Shown in pieces: positions 1 to 7,612 of a stretch of DNA of 29,954 bases. Within the stretch, counting starts at the first letter, position 1. Every line of letters starts with the position of its first letter. The DNA is taken from assembly GCA_964349355.1 (NCBI GenBank), contig CAYGFZ010000023.1, positions 1 through 29,954 on the forward strand, written 5' to 3'. The DNA comes from JAUVXE01 sp964349355. Lineage in GTDB: Bacteria; Actinomycetota; Coriobacteriia; Anaerosomatales; SLCP01. The notes under the pieces were generated by a model, which saw only the letters and a program-made list of their open reading frames with translations, was not told where the DNA came from and ran no database searches. The position numbers and the translations under genes are program-made.

Positions 1-2561
1 GAGGCTGGCAGGGCAAGCTCGACATCGTCGACGGCAGTGTGCCGACGCTCGGCCTGACGCTTGCCGAGGTACGCCAGGCTATCCGCGAACTCGTGAAAGA
101 CGGCAGCACTCAGGTCACCGCCGGCTCGAGCCTCCAGGCGGCCGATGGGGAGGTCTTCTCGGCCGAGGGCGACGCCGGGACGGTCACACTGACCTCCGCG
201 CCGGTGGTGCTCTTCGAGTCGACCTTCGAGGGAGGAAGCACGAGTGGATGGCGGATGTCGGGCGATCCCACATGGGCGCCCACGACATACCGCCGAATGT
301 CCGGAACCGGGTCGCTCTACGGCTCCGGCGGCGCTTCGACCGGCGTCGCGGCCCCTGGGCCGACCCCGCAAGCCGTGTGGGCCGAGGCTGTCCGCATCCT
401 TCCGGTCGATCTGAGAGGGTACACCGAGGCTACGCTGAGCTGGGACGTGTGGACCGCCATCACGAGCAACACTGGCAACTGGATGAACGTGCGGATCGCG
501 ACCTCACCCGACGGCCCCTGGTACACGCCGCAGGGGACGTTTGCGATGAGTTCCGGCTACGGCTGGCGCAGTTTCAAGATCGATCTCCGGTGCGTGACCG
601 ACCAGTTCACAGGCGAGACGGTAGACTTCATGCGGGAACCCGAGGTCTATGTCGGTCTTGCGGTCCGGCACACGACCGGGACGAGCGATGAAGGCGTCTA
701 CGTCGACAACGTGCGCCTGGCCGCCGACGTGCGCCCCGGCCCGAAGATCACCTCTGTGTCGCCGCCTTTCACTCCCGCAGGGGTCGGTGCGCGTGTCACC
801 ATTGAGGGGAGCGAGTTCGGTGACGCCCCCGGCAGGGTCGAGTTCCTGCGCGGCGATTCGCAGTCCGGCGCTCGCGTGGCCGCCCCCACCGTGCTCGCCT
901 GGTCCGACACTGCGATCGCGGTCGAGGTCCCGAGGCTGGCGCAGCCCGGGCCGGTATGGGTGACGGATGCGGCGGGGGTCACGAGCGGCGGCCACGTCTA
1001 CGCGGTCGGGTTCAGCGCGTTTGGAGCGACCTGGGACGCGGTGAAACTCCCGGTGACGTTTCGGATAGCCGAGAACGCTGGCGGCACCACGGGCGAGCGC
1101 GGTGCGATCACCTCGGCGTTGCAGACGTGGAGTAGCGCCGGATCGAAGTTCCGCTTCGCGTACGGTGGCGCGACCGACACCTCGGCATACCCGCCTTCGC
1201 GCGACGGGCACAACGACATCTACTTCACGCACGACCGGATGCCCACTGGCGCCCTTGCGCAGGCGTTCATCATGTTCGATCTAGGCGGCCGGATCGCTGA
1301 GTCGGACATCGTGTTCGCTGACGCTGCGTACGAGTTCCGGGTCGGTGTTGTGAACGGCGCGTTCGACATCGAGACGGTGGCCCTCCATGAGCTGGGACAT
1401 GCGGTGGGCCTCGACGATCAGTACGGTTCGCTCGACCGTGCGATGGGAGCGATCCCGTCGGGCGCGACCCGGCGTGCGCTGTCGCCCTTCGAGATCTTGG
1501 GCGCGGTCCACCTCTACGGCGCCGAGGCCGACTACGTCGCGCCTGACCCCTCGACCTGGTCACCCCCGCCTCCCGTGTGGGACGAGGGCCCGGGAGCGAT
1601 CGGCTCACTGCTCGTCGAGCCGATCGCGGGTGCGAACCGCTTCGACACGGCTGTCGAGATCTCGCACCGGGCGTTCCCTGACGGGCTCGATCCGAAGGGA
1701 CCCCTGACCGTCGTGATCGCGACAGGCGCCAACTGGCCCGACGCGCTCGGCGGCACGTCGCTTGCAGGCACCCTCGGCGCACCGGTCCTGCTCGTGGACA
1801 CCAACAGCGTGCCCGCCTCGGTCGTGCGGGAGATGCGGCGCCTCGGCGCACGCAACGCAATCATCCTCGGCGGACCGGCTGCTGTGAGTTGGGGAGTGCA
1901 GAACAAGCTCAACGACGCGCTTCCCGGACGCGTTGACCGCATCGCGGGTTCCAACCGCTATCAGACGGCCGACCGGGTCGCGCAGCGCGTGATCAAGCTT
2001 CAGGGATCTTCCTGGGACGGTACGGTGCTGGTCGCCACGGGCGGCAACTATCCCGACGCGCTTGCAGTCTCGCCGCTCGCAGCAGCGAACAAGTGGCCGC
2101 TGCTCCTCGTCGAGCCCGGCAAGGTTATCGGCGCCGGGACCCGCTCGGTGATCGGGCAGCCCAAGCGGGTACTGCTGCTTGGCGGGACGGGTGCGGTTTC
2201 CTCCGGCGCCGAGCGAGACGTGCGTGCGAGGTTCAGCAAGGCCGAGGTCCGCCGCCTGCAGGGCCGCGACCGCTACACCACCGCGGTCGCTATCGCGACA
2301 TACGGTGCGGGGCCGGGCGGGCTTCGATGGAACGGTGTCGCGATCGCGACAGGCGAGAACTTCCCCGATGCTCTCGCAGGCGGGGTGCTGCAGGGCCGTC
2401 GAGGCTCGGTCATGGTGCTCAGCGGCACCCGCAGCATCTGCTCGAGCGCGCTCGGATCGCTCTCCAGTCGCAAGAGCGAGATCGATCACGTGACATACCT
2501 TGGCGGTCAGGGCGCGGTGTGCACCACGGTCCGCACCCAGGTGAACCAGGCGCTGCAGTAG
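1..2561 (+). CDS. Secreted CWB2 metalloprotease, 5'-truncated
   Basis: The reading frame is open through the window's left edge, so the true start and any signal peptide lie outside; the GTG at 39 is only the first in-frame start seen. Numbering from it: about residues 60-232 form a MAM/immune-inhibitor-like beta-sandwich (inference from the FES...GW opening). About 237-325 resemble an IPT/TIG domain. About 335-495 form a metzincin-like protease with HELGHAVGLDD near 450, that is HExxHxxGxxD, and a Met-turn candidate RAMGAI downstream. About 526-840 hold three CWB2 repeats (openings AGANRFDTA, AGSNRYQTA, QGRDRYTTA). The third zinc ligand is Asp, as in snapalysin (M7), rather than His as in matrixins. 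The expected role is a cell-wall-anchored surface protease; the substrate is unknown. It is convergent with the next gene, 24 bases away. Confidence 0.85.
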   Translation, partial: GWQGKLDIVDGSVPTLGLTLAEVRQAIRELVKDGSTQVTAGSSLQAADGEVFSAEGDAGTVTLTSAPVVLFESTFEGGSTSGWRMSGDPTWAPTTYRRMSGTGSLYGSGGASTGVAAPGPTPQAVWAEAVRILPVDLRGYTEATLSWDVWTAITSNTGNWMNVRIATSPDGPWYTPQGTFAMSSGYGWRSFKIDLRCVTDQFTGETVDFMREPEVYVGLAVRHTTGTSDEGVYVDNVRLAADVRPGPKITSVSPPFTPAGVGARVTIEGSEFGDAPGRVEFLRGDSQSGARVAAPTVLAWSDTAIAVEVPRLAQPGPVWVTDAAGVTSGGHVYAVGFSAFGATWDAVKLPVTFRIAENAGGTTGERGAITSALQTWSSAGSKFRFAYGGATDTSAYPPSRDGHNDIYFTHDRMPTGALAQAFIMFDLGGRIAESDIVFADAAYEFRVGVVNGAFDIETVALHELGHAVGLDDQYGSLDRAMGAIPSGATRRALSPFEILGAVHLYGAEADYVAPDPSTWSPPPPVWDEGPGAIGSLLVEPIAGANRFDTAVEISHRAFPDGLDPKGPLTVVIATGANWPDALGGTSLAGTLGAPVLLVDTNSVPASVVREMRRLGARNAIILGGPAAVSWGVQNKLNDALPGRVDRIAGSNRYQTADRVAQRVIKLQGSSWDGTVLVATGGNYPDALAVSPLAAANKWPLLLVEPGKVIGAGTRSVIGQPKRVLLLGGTGAVSSGAERDVRARFSKAEVRRLQGRDRYTTAVAIATYGAGPGGLRWNGVAIATGENFPDALAGGVLQGRRGSVMVLSGTRSICSSALGSLSSRKSEIDHVTYLGGQGAVCTTVRTQVNQALQ

Positions 2562-2585
2562 GACCCGTGCGGCCCGGCTATCCGC

Positions 2586-3683
2586 CTACAGCGCCTCGCG
2601 CAGCACTCGTGCGACCTCTTCCTGCTGCTCACGCGTGATGCCCGGGAAGGCCGGGAGCGCGAAGGTCTCGGGGCAGGCGGCCTCGACGACCGGCAGCGAC
2701 CCCTCGGCGTATCCGAGATGCTCGAACGCCTCCTGGCGGTGGAGCGGCACGGGGTAGTAGGCGGCGGTGCCCACTCCGGCGGCTTTTAGCGCCTCCATCA
2801 GCCGGTCGCGCTCGGGGTGGCGCACGATGTAGAGGTGCACCACGCCCTCGCCAAAGTCGCGCGTGGCGGTCAGGCCAAGTGCGGTGTCGGCGAGCAGCTC
2901 GTCGTAGATGGCCGCGGCGGCACGGCGCTCGGCGTTCCAGCGGTCGAGGTGGGGGAGCTTCACGAGCAGGATCGCGGCCTGCAGGGCGTCGAGGCGTGAG
3001 TTCACGCCGATGGTGTCGTGGTAGTACTTCACGGTCGTGCCGTGGTTGGCCATCTTGCGGCACGCGGTCGCGATCTCGTCGGAGTCGGTTGTGATGGCAC
3101 CGCCGTCACCCGCACATCCGAGGTTCTTGCTCGGGAAGAACGAGAAGGCGGCCACGTCGGCGAGGGAGCCGGCGCGCGCTCCGCGGTAGGTCGCTCCGAT
3201 CGCCTGGCAGGCGTCCTCGATCACGCGCAGCCCGTGGCGGCCGGCGATCTCGCGCAGAGGCTCCATGTCGACACACTGGCCGAAGATGTGCACCGGCATG
3301 ATCGCCTTGGTGCGCTCCGTGATGGCGGCCTCCAGGAGCGAGACATCCATGTTATAGGTGTCGGGCTCGATGTCGACGAACACCGGGTTCGCGCCCACGT
3401 GCGCGATCGCCTCGGCGGTCGCGATGAACGTGAACGGGGTGGTGATGACCTCGTCGCTCTTGCCGATCCCGAGGGCGTGCAAGATGAGGAAGAGCGCGTC
3501 GGTGCCGTTACCGCAGGCGATCGCGTGTTTCGTGCCGCAGTACTCGGCGATAGCGGCTTCGAGCTCCTTGACGCGCGGTCCGCCGATGAACGCCGCGTTG
3601 GACATGACGTTGCCGATCGCGGTGTCGAGTTCGTCCTTCAGCTCGAGGTACTGGGCTTTGAGGTCGAGCAAGGGGATGGGCAC
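2586..3683 (-). CDS. wbpE: DegT/DnrJ/EryC1 sugar aminotransferase, WbpE/WlbC type
   Basis: This PLP-dependent aminotransferase (365 aa, normal family length) is expected to convert UDP-2-acetamido-2-deoxy-3-oxo-glucuronate to the 3-amino sugar. The N-terminus PLLDLKAQY, the Asp157 in EDACQ that contacts the PLP ring nitrogen, and the Schiff-base Lys186 in SFFPSKNLGCAGDGG are all in place. The GVNSRLDALQAAIL stretch is typical of the family and especially of WbpE. The start is GTG at 3683, chosen because AGGAGG lies 5 bases upstream on the minus strand. It is the last gene of a three-gene minus-strand operon, 9 bases after the acetyltransferase stop. The neighbouring dehydrogenase and acetyltransferase support this assignment over other sugar aminotransferases. 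Confidence 0.88.
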   Translation of the reverse strand: MPIPLLDLKAQYLELKDELDTAIGNVMSNAAFIGGPRVKELEAAIAEYCGTKHAIACGNGTDALFLILHALGIGKSDEVITTPFTFIATAEAIAHVGANPVFVDIEPDTYNMDVSLLEAAITERTKAIMPVHIFGQCVDMEPLREIAGRHGLRVIEDACQAIGATYRGARAGSLADVAAFSFFPSKNLGCAGDGGAITTDSDEIATACRKMANHGTTVKYYHDTIGVNSRLDALQAAILLVKLPHLDRWNAERRAAAAIYDELLADTALGLTATRDFGEGVVHLYIVRHPERDRLMEALKAAGVGTAAYYPVPLHRQEAFEHLGYAEGSLPVVEAACPETFALPAFPGITREQQEEVARVLREAL

Positions 3684-3692
3684 GAAAGCCTC

Positions 3693-4478
3693 CTACTGGT
3701 TGTCGAGGAGTTCCTCGGCGGGCACTTCACGGATGGGTTTGGCCGGCACGCCTAGGGCGACCATGCGTGGCGGGATATCGCGGGTCACAACGGCGCCGGT
3801 GGCGATGAACGCCTCCTCGCCGATCTCCACACCGGGGAGGAGGTGGGCGCCACCACCCACGCGGGCGCCCCGGCGGATGGTGCAGCCCTTCATGAGCGCG
3901 AGGCGCTTCTCGGTGCGGCCCATGAAGTTGTCGTTGGTGGTGACCACCATCGGGGCGATGAAGACCTGCTCCTCGATGGTGACGTAGGCGGTGATGTAGG
4001 CGCCGGTCTGGATCCGCGTGCGCGCGCCGATCGACGTGTCGTTCTCGACGGTGACGCTGCGGCCGATGACCACGCGCTCGCCGATCGTGCAGCGCTCGCG
4101 CACCCCGGCGTTGTCGCCGACCACGCATTCGTCGCCGAAGGTGCTGCCTGCCATCAGCACGGTGTGGCTGCCGATCGAGCAGCGCTCTCCGAGCACGAGG
4201 CCGGGCAGTTCGACATCGTTGGCTGCGGCGGTCGAGCTCTTGGCGAGCGCCGGGCGCTTGCCGACGAAGGCGAAGTCGGCGATACGCGTGCCGGCGCCGA
4301 TGTCGGAACCTTCGCAGATGGTGACATGGTTGCCGATCACCACTCCGTCACTGATCGCGGCACCGGACTCGACCACCACGAAGCGTCCGATGCGTACGTC
4401 GTGTCCGATGCGGGCGGTCGGCGCGATGACCACGTCGGGGCAGTTCGGGTGCGCGTGAGCGTGTGTGTCGTGAGACAT
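3693..4478 (-). CDS. wbpD: Left-handed beta-helix N-acetyltransferase, WbpD/WlbB type
   Basis: The 261-aa protein is made almost entirely of hexapeptide repeats of the [LIV]GxxxxI kind (ARIGHDVRIGRFVVV, then AISDGVVIGNHVTI and onwards), so it is a left-handed beta-helix acyltransferase. By family and context it should acetylate the 3-amino group of the UDP-3-amino sugar uronate made by the adjacent aminotransferase, using acetyl-CoA. The VVTTNDNFMGR stretch and the C-terminal GVPAKPIREVP are typical of the sugar N-acetyltransferase branch. It is longer than the roughly 190-aa WlbB/WbpD proteins, with additional N-terminal repeats and a His-rich start (HDTHAHAHPNC). It starts 3 bases after the dehydrogenase stop, so the two are probably co-translated. 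Confidence 0.85.
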   Translation of the reverse strand: MSHDTHAHAHPNCPDVVIAPTARIGHDVRIGRFVVVESGAAISDGVVIGNHVTICEGSDIGAGTRIADFAFVGKRPALAKSSTAAANDVELPGLVLGERCSIGSHTVLMAGSTFGDECVVGDNAGVRERCTIGERVVIGRSVTVENDTSIGARTRIQTGAYITAYVTIEEQVFIAPMVVTTNDNFMGRTEKRLALMKGCTIRRGARVGGGAHLLPGVEIGEEAFIATGAVVTRDIPPRMVALGVPAKPIREVPAEELLDNQ

Positions 4479-4481
4479 CCG

Positions 4482-5507
4482 CTACACCGTCTCGATCTTC
4501 GCAGGCGCGCCACCGTTGGCGAGCGAGGCGTCGGTCGCTTCCAGCACCTGCACTACGCGCAGGCCGTCGACTCCGCTGCTCCTCGGCGTAGCGCCGGTGC
4601 GGCAGCAGTCGAGGAAGTGGTTCATCTCGGCGGCGAGCGGCTCGGAGAGCTTCACGTGAGGCACACGGATGTCGCCGAAGCGCAGTGTGAGGTCCTCACC
4701 GTATGGCATCGCGTCGGTGGGCTCGACGCCCTTGTCGTAGATCCAGATCTTGTCGGTCGCCTCCATGTCGTCGAACGCCAGCATCTTCTTGCTGCCCACG
4801 ATCGTCATACGGCGTACCTTGTGCGGGTCGAGCCAGCTGACGTGGATGTTGGCCATCTTGCCGCTTGGGAAGTGCAGGTTCGCGAACACGACGTCGTGCA
4901 CCCCGTCTCGCAGGTAGTCCGCTCCGCTCGCCGACACCGAGTCCGGAGTCTCGCCGAGGAGGTAGAGCGCAACAGAGACGTCGTGGGGCGCGAGCGACCA
5001 GAAGGAGTTCTCGTCGGCGCGCACTTTGCCGAGGTTCAGCCGCTGGAAGTACAGGTAGCGCACCTCGCCGAGTTCGCCGGAAGCGATGTAGTCGCGGATC
5101 CACTCGACGGCTCCGTGGTAGACCATGAGATGGCCGGTCATGAGGACGCGATCGTTCTTCTCGGCCAGGTCGACCAGTGACTTCGCATCCGCCGAGGAGA
5201 GCGTGAGGGGCTTCTCGACGTAGCAGTGCAGCCCCGCATCGAGTGCGCGGGTAGCGATGGCGGCGTGTGTGGGAGCAGGGGTGGAGATGACGACGGCGTC
5301 GAGGTTGCAGGTCGTGAGCATCTCATCGAGGTCGGCAATGCCGCGGACGTCCGGATGGTTGGCCGCGAGCTTCTCGAGGTTGGCGGGCGAGGCGTCGCAG
5401 ACGGCGCACAGTTCGGCGCCGGGAAGCCGATCGAGGTTGCGGACGAGGTTGGGACCCCAGTATCCGTATCCGACGACTCCGACGCGTACGGGGGTAGGTG
5501 TGGTCAT
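4482..5507 (-). CDS. wbpB: Gfo/Idh/MocA sugar 3-dehydrogenase, WbpB/WlbA type
   Basis: This NAD(P)-dependent oxidoreductase has an N-terminal Rossmann fold (GVVGYGYWGPN, residues 10-20), the EKP motif near residue 98 that carries the catalytic lysine, and a C-terminal Gfo/Idh alpha/beta domain containing the H-D pair in APHDVSVALYLLG. In this context it most likely oxidises C3 of UDP-GlcNAcA, the first step after UDP-GlcNAc dehydrogenase. The start is placed at ATG 5507 (MTTPTPVRVGVVG) because the nucleotide-binding strand begins 7 residues later. The frame extends upstream to 5597, but that extension is low-complexity and unlike the family. It is the first gene of the three-gene operon. A WbpA-type UDP-GlcNAc 6-dehydrogenase is not in the window. 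Confidence 0.85.
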   Translation of the reverse strand: MTTPTPVRVGVVGYGYWGPNLVRNLDRLPGAELCAVCDASPANLEKLAANHPDVRGIADLDEMLTTCNLDAVVISTPAPTHAAIATRALDAGLHCYVEKPLTLSSADAKSLVDLAEKNDRVLMTGHLMVYHGAVEWIRDYIASGELGEVRYLYFQRLNLGKVRADENSFWSLAPHDVSVALYLLGETPDSVSASGADYLRDGVHDVVFANLHFPSGKMANIHVSWLDPHKVRRMTIVGSKKMLAFDDMEATDKIWIYDKGVEPTDAMPYGEDLTLRFGDIRVPHVKLSEPLAAEMNHFLDCCRTGATPRSSGVDGLRVVQVLEATDASLANGGAPAKIETV

Positions 5508-5609
5508 CGGACGCGCCACCAGCCTTTCAGATGGGTCGGGCCGCGAACGACGCGGGCCCTCGGGCATACCCGAAGATTCTACTGCATAGTTGAGCAATCC
5601 GCAGTGTCT

Positions 5610-6032
5610 CTAGCCGAGTCGCCGGGTCGAGCACGCGGGGCACCGCGCGAGGGTCCTGTCTGCCGTGAGGAGCGGGGAATCGAGCCGCATCGCGAGAGCA
5701 ACGAAAAGAGCGTCGTAGATGGTGAGCGCGTGCTCTACGGCGACTAGCGCGGAGGCATCCAGGAGCGCGGCATCGGGCTCGAACCAGGTGAGGCCGAAGT
5801 CCTCCAGGTCCGCAGCGGCTTGTCGCAGTCGCACGGCGTCGACGCGGTGCGACCAGAGCGCGTTCAGCACCTCGGCCCTCAGGTGGCTGGGTGCGGCGAG
5901 TTCGATCCTCTCGTCACGGTGCGCCTCGAGAAGCGCGAGAGCTTCTGCGACGCCTCGTTCGGCATCCGGCTTGAACCACTTGACCGCGACGGAGGAGTCG
6001 ACCACGAGGGTGTCCGGAGGAGCGTGCTTCAC
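5610..6032 (-). CDS. vapC: PIN-domain toxin, VapC family
   Basis: The 140-aa protein has the four acidic PIN residues in order: Asp12 (VVDSSVAVKWF), Glu54 (HLRAEVLNALW), Asp107 (TIYDALFVALA) and Asp125 (LLTADRTLA). Members are Mg2+-dependent endoribonucleases that cut tRNA or rRNA and are neutralised by a cognate antitoxin. It starts with GTG at 6032, overlapping the antitoxin stop by four bases (GTGA), the coupling expected of a toxin-antitoxin operon. It lies between the two halves of the ManNAc3NAcA gene set, downstream of and antisense to nothing essential. No inactivating change is visible. Confidence 0.88.
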   Translation of the reverse strand: MKHAPPDTLVVDSSVAVKWFKPDAERGVAEALALLEAHRDERIELAAPSHLRAEVLNALWSHRVDAVRLRQAAADLEDFGLTWFEPDAALLDASALVAVEHALTIYDALFVALAMRLDSPLLTADRTLARCPACSTRRLG

Positions 6033-6307
6033 CGTTCACCAGCCCGCCGGCCGTCGCGCTCCCGGTCGGCCCGGATCACCGCAGTAGAGTCACCCGGCTC
6101 GAGTGTGCGGGCGATCTCGCGGGCCGAGGAAATCGCGCGCTCCGCTCGGGCACGCCGCTTCGCACGCTCGCGCTCATTGCGCACGCGTGCAACGTAGGTG
6201 GCTGCAGCTTCCTGGATAAGCCCGCTGCGCGAGCGCTCCAGCTCGCTGGCGAGTCCGTCGACCTGTTCGAGGAGATCGTCGGGGAGGCTGATGTTGACCT
6301 TTGCCAT
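6029..6307 (-). CDS. vapB: Ribbon-helix-helix antitoxin of the VapC-like toxin
   Basis: The 92-aa protein begins MAKVNISLPDDLLEQVDGLA, a ribbon-helix-helix (CopG/VapB-type) DNA-binding N-terminus: a basic beta strand followed by the first helix. The rest is a charged helical tail (ERERAKRRARAERA), expected to wrap the toxin. The start is ATG 6307 because the RHH strand starts two residues later; an upstream in-frame start at 6346 would add residues translated from the operator region. It overlaps the toxin start as GTGA. It probably represses its own operon by binding the duplicated sites at 6310-6348. Confidence 0.82.
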   Translation of the reverse strand: MAKVNISLPDDLLEQVDGLASELERSRSGLIQEAAATYVARVRNERERAKRRARAERAISSAREIARTLEPGDSTAVIRADRERDGRRAGER

Positions 6308-6309
6308 GA

Positions 6310-6348
6310 GGTAGTACCAATCGGTAGTGATGCAGGGTAGTACCAATC
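6310..6348. promoter_or_regulatory. Duplicated operator-like site of the toxin-antitoxin operon
   Basis: A 13-base sequence, GGTAGTACCAATC, occurs at 6310-6322 and again at 6336-6348. Its first nine bases have two-fold symmetry (GGTA-N-TACC). The copies are 26 bases apart, about two and a half helical turns, and lie between the likely -10 box and the antitoxin ATG. Tandem short symmetrical sites are typical of RHH antitoxin autoregulation; binding is inferred. Confidence 0.6.
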
Positions 6349-6377
6349 AGTGTAAACCCTGTCGCGGCATGGGGCAA
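6349..6377 (-). promoter_or_regulatory. Predicted promoter of the toxin-antitoxin operon
   Basis: On the minus strand TTGCCC (6372-6377) is followed after exactly 17 bases by TACACT (6349-6354). Both boxes match the sigma-70 consensus at four of six positions. The operator repeats lie directly downstream, so repressor binding would block initiation or escape. Confidence 0.5.
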
Positions 6378-6454
6378 GAGCGCGCGCGCGTGGTAGTCTG
6401 TGCAGCGAACCGACAACCTTCATCCGGATCCCGAGCCGCCGAGGAGCCCCAACC

Positions 6455-7531
6455 GTGCGTATCGTCTCAGTCGTGGGCGCCCGCCCGCAGTTCATCAAGG
6501 CCGCCCCTGTCTGCCGCGCGCTGCGAGCCGCCGGACACGATGAGGTCCTCGTCCACTCGGGCCAGCACTTCGATCACGGGATGTCGCAGGTCTTCTTCGA
6601 CGAGCTCGAGATCCCTGCACCCGACCATAACCTCGGCGTGGCCGGAGGCGGTCACGGCGCGATGACCGGCCAGATGCTTGCGCTCATCGAGGAGTTGCTC
6701 GTAGAGATCGAACCCGAGACGGTCCTCGTCTACGGCGACACCAACACCACGCTTGCGGCGGGTCTGGCCGCTGCGAAGCTGCACATCCCGGTCGCGCACG
6801 TCGAGGCGGGCCTGCGTTCCTTCAACCGCACCATGCCCGAGGAGATCAACCGGGTGCTTACCGACCACCTCTCCGAGTGGCTGCTCTGCCCGACCGGGGC
6901 CGCGGTAGCCAACCTCGCCGCCGAGGGGATCACCGCAGGCGTCCACCTTGTGGGCGACGTGATGCTCGACGCCGCTCGCCATCACGCCGAGCGGGTCGAT
7001 CCCGCCGAGGTCGCGGCGCGATTCGGTGTCACGCCTGGCGACTACTACCTTGCGACCGTGCATCGCGCAGCCACCGCCGACGACCCGGTCGCACTGGCGG
7101 CTGTCGTGCAGACGTTCGCCTCGCTCGACCGCCCGGTCGTCTGGCCGGTGCATCCGCGCACCCGCAAGCTGCTCGAGGCGGGCGGACTCGCCGCCGAGTT
7201 CGAGGACTCCTCGGCGCTCAAGCTCTTCGAGCCGCTCTCCTACCTCGACACCAACGGGCTGCTCCGCGGTGCAGCAACGCTACTCACAGATTCTGGCGGG
7301 ATGCAGAAGGAGGCGTACTTTTTTGCGGTTCCGTGCGTGACGCTTCGCGAGGAGACCGAGTGGGTCGAGACGGTCGAGGCGGGGTGGAACCGGCTCGTCG
7401 GCACCGATCCGACCGCGATCGCGGGCGCGGTCGAGGCGCTGCGTTCGTGCGAGCGGCCGACCGAGCGGCCTGCGTTCTACGGCGAAGGTCATGCTGCCGA
7501 GGAGATCGCGCGAGTGCTCGCCGAGGGGTAG
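6455..7531 (+). CDS. wbpI: UDP-sugar 2-epimerase, WbpI/WlbD type
   Basis: This non-hydrolysing UDP-HexNAc 2-epimerase fold protein (358 aa) is assigned to the WbpI/WlbD branch. These enzymes turn UDP-2,3-diacetamido-glucuronate into UDP-ManNAc3NAcA. Shared epimerase motifs are GARPQFIKAAPV, HVEAGLRSFNRTMPEE and ATVHRAAT. Branch-specific wording is LLTDSGGMQKEAYFF and LREETEWVETVE, where WecB has SGGxQEEAP and RDxTERPE, as in the other epimerase of this window. The GTG start is supported by GAGGAG eight bases upstream. It is divergent from the TA operon, beyond which lie its pathway partners. Its last 36 bases are duplicated at 13311-13346 and its 3' end plus downstream sequence again at 14675. 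Confidence 0.87.
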   Translation: MRIVSVVGARPQFIKAAPVCRALRAAGHDEVLVHSGQHFDHGMSQVFFDELEIPAPDHNLGVAGGGHGAMTGQMLALIEELLVEIEPETVLVYGDTNTTLAAGLAAAKLHIPVAHVEAGLRSFNRTMPEEINRVLTDHLSEWLLCPTGAAVANLAAEGITAGVHLVGDVMLDAARHHAERVDPAEVAARFGVTPGDYYLATVHRAATADDPVALAAVVQTFASLDRPVVWPVHPRTRKLLEAGGLAAEFEDSSALKLFEPLSYLDTNGLLRGAATLLTDSGGMQKEAYFFAVPCVTLREETEWVETVEAGWNRLVGTDPTAIAGAVEALRSCERPTERPAFYGEGHAAEEIARVLAEG

Positions 7532-7559
7532 GTGACGCCGAATCGTGCGGGGGATTTGC
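7496..7559 (+). repeat. Epimerase 3'-end repeat, copy 1 (source)
   Basis: This contains the last codons of the WbpI-type epimerase, its stop codon and the next 28 bases. The first 36 bases (7496-7531) recur exactly at 13311-13346. Bases 7508-7559 recur at 14675-14726 with two mismatches in 52. Here the sequence is part of an intact gene, so this copy is taken as the source. Confidence 0.85.
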
Positions 7560-7612
7560 GGTACCATTCTCACGGGGATGGCTGGCTGGAAGAACACGAG
7601 AGAGAAGGGTTG

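Noticed and set aside
1605..2489. Minus-strand open frame of 294 codons inside the CWB2 region
   Set aside because: Shadow of the CWB2 repeats; Arg-rich, no motif, no ribosome site.
3843..5180. Plus-strand open frame of 445 codons
   Set aside because: It is antisense to the acetyltransferase and dehydrogenase genes; the His/Asp/Val-rich product is typical of a high-G+C shadow frame.
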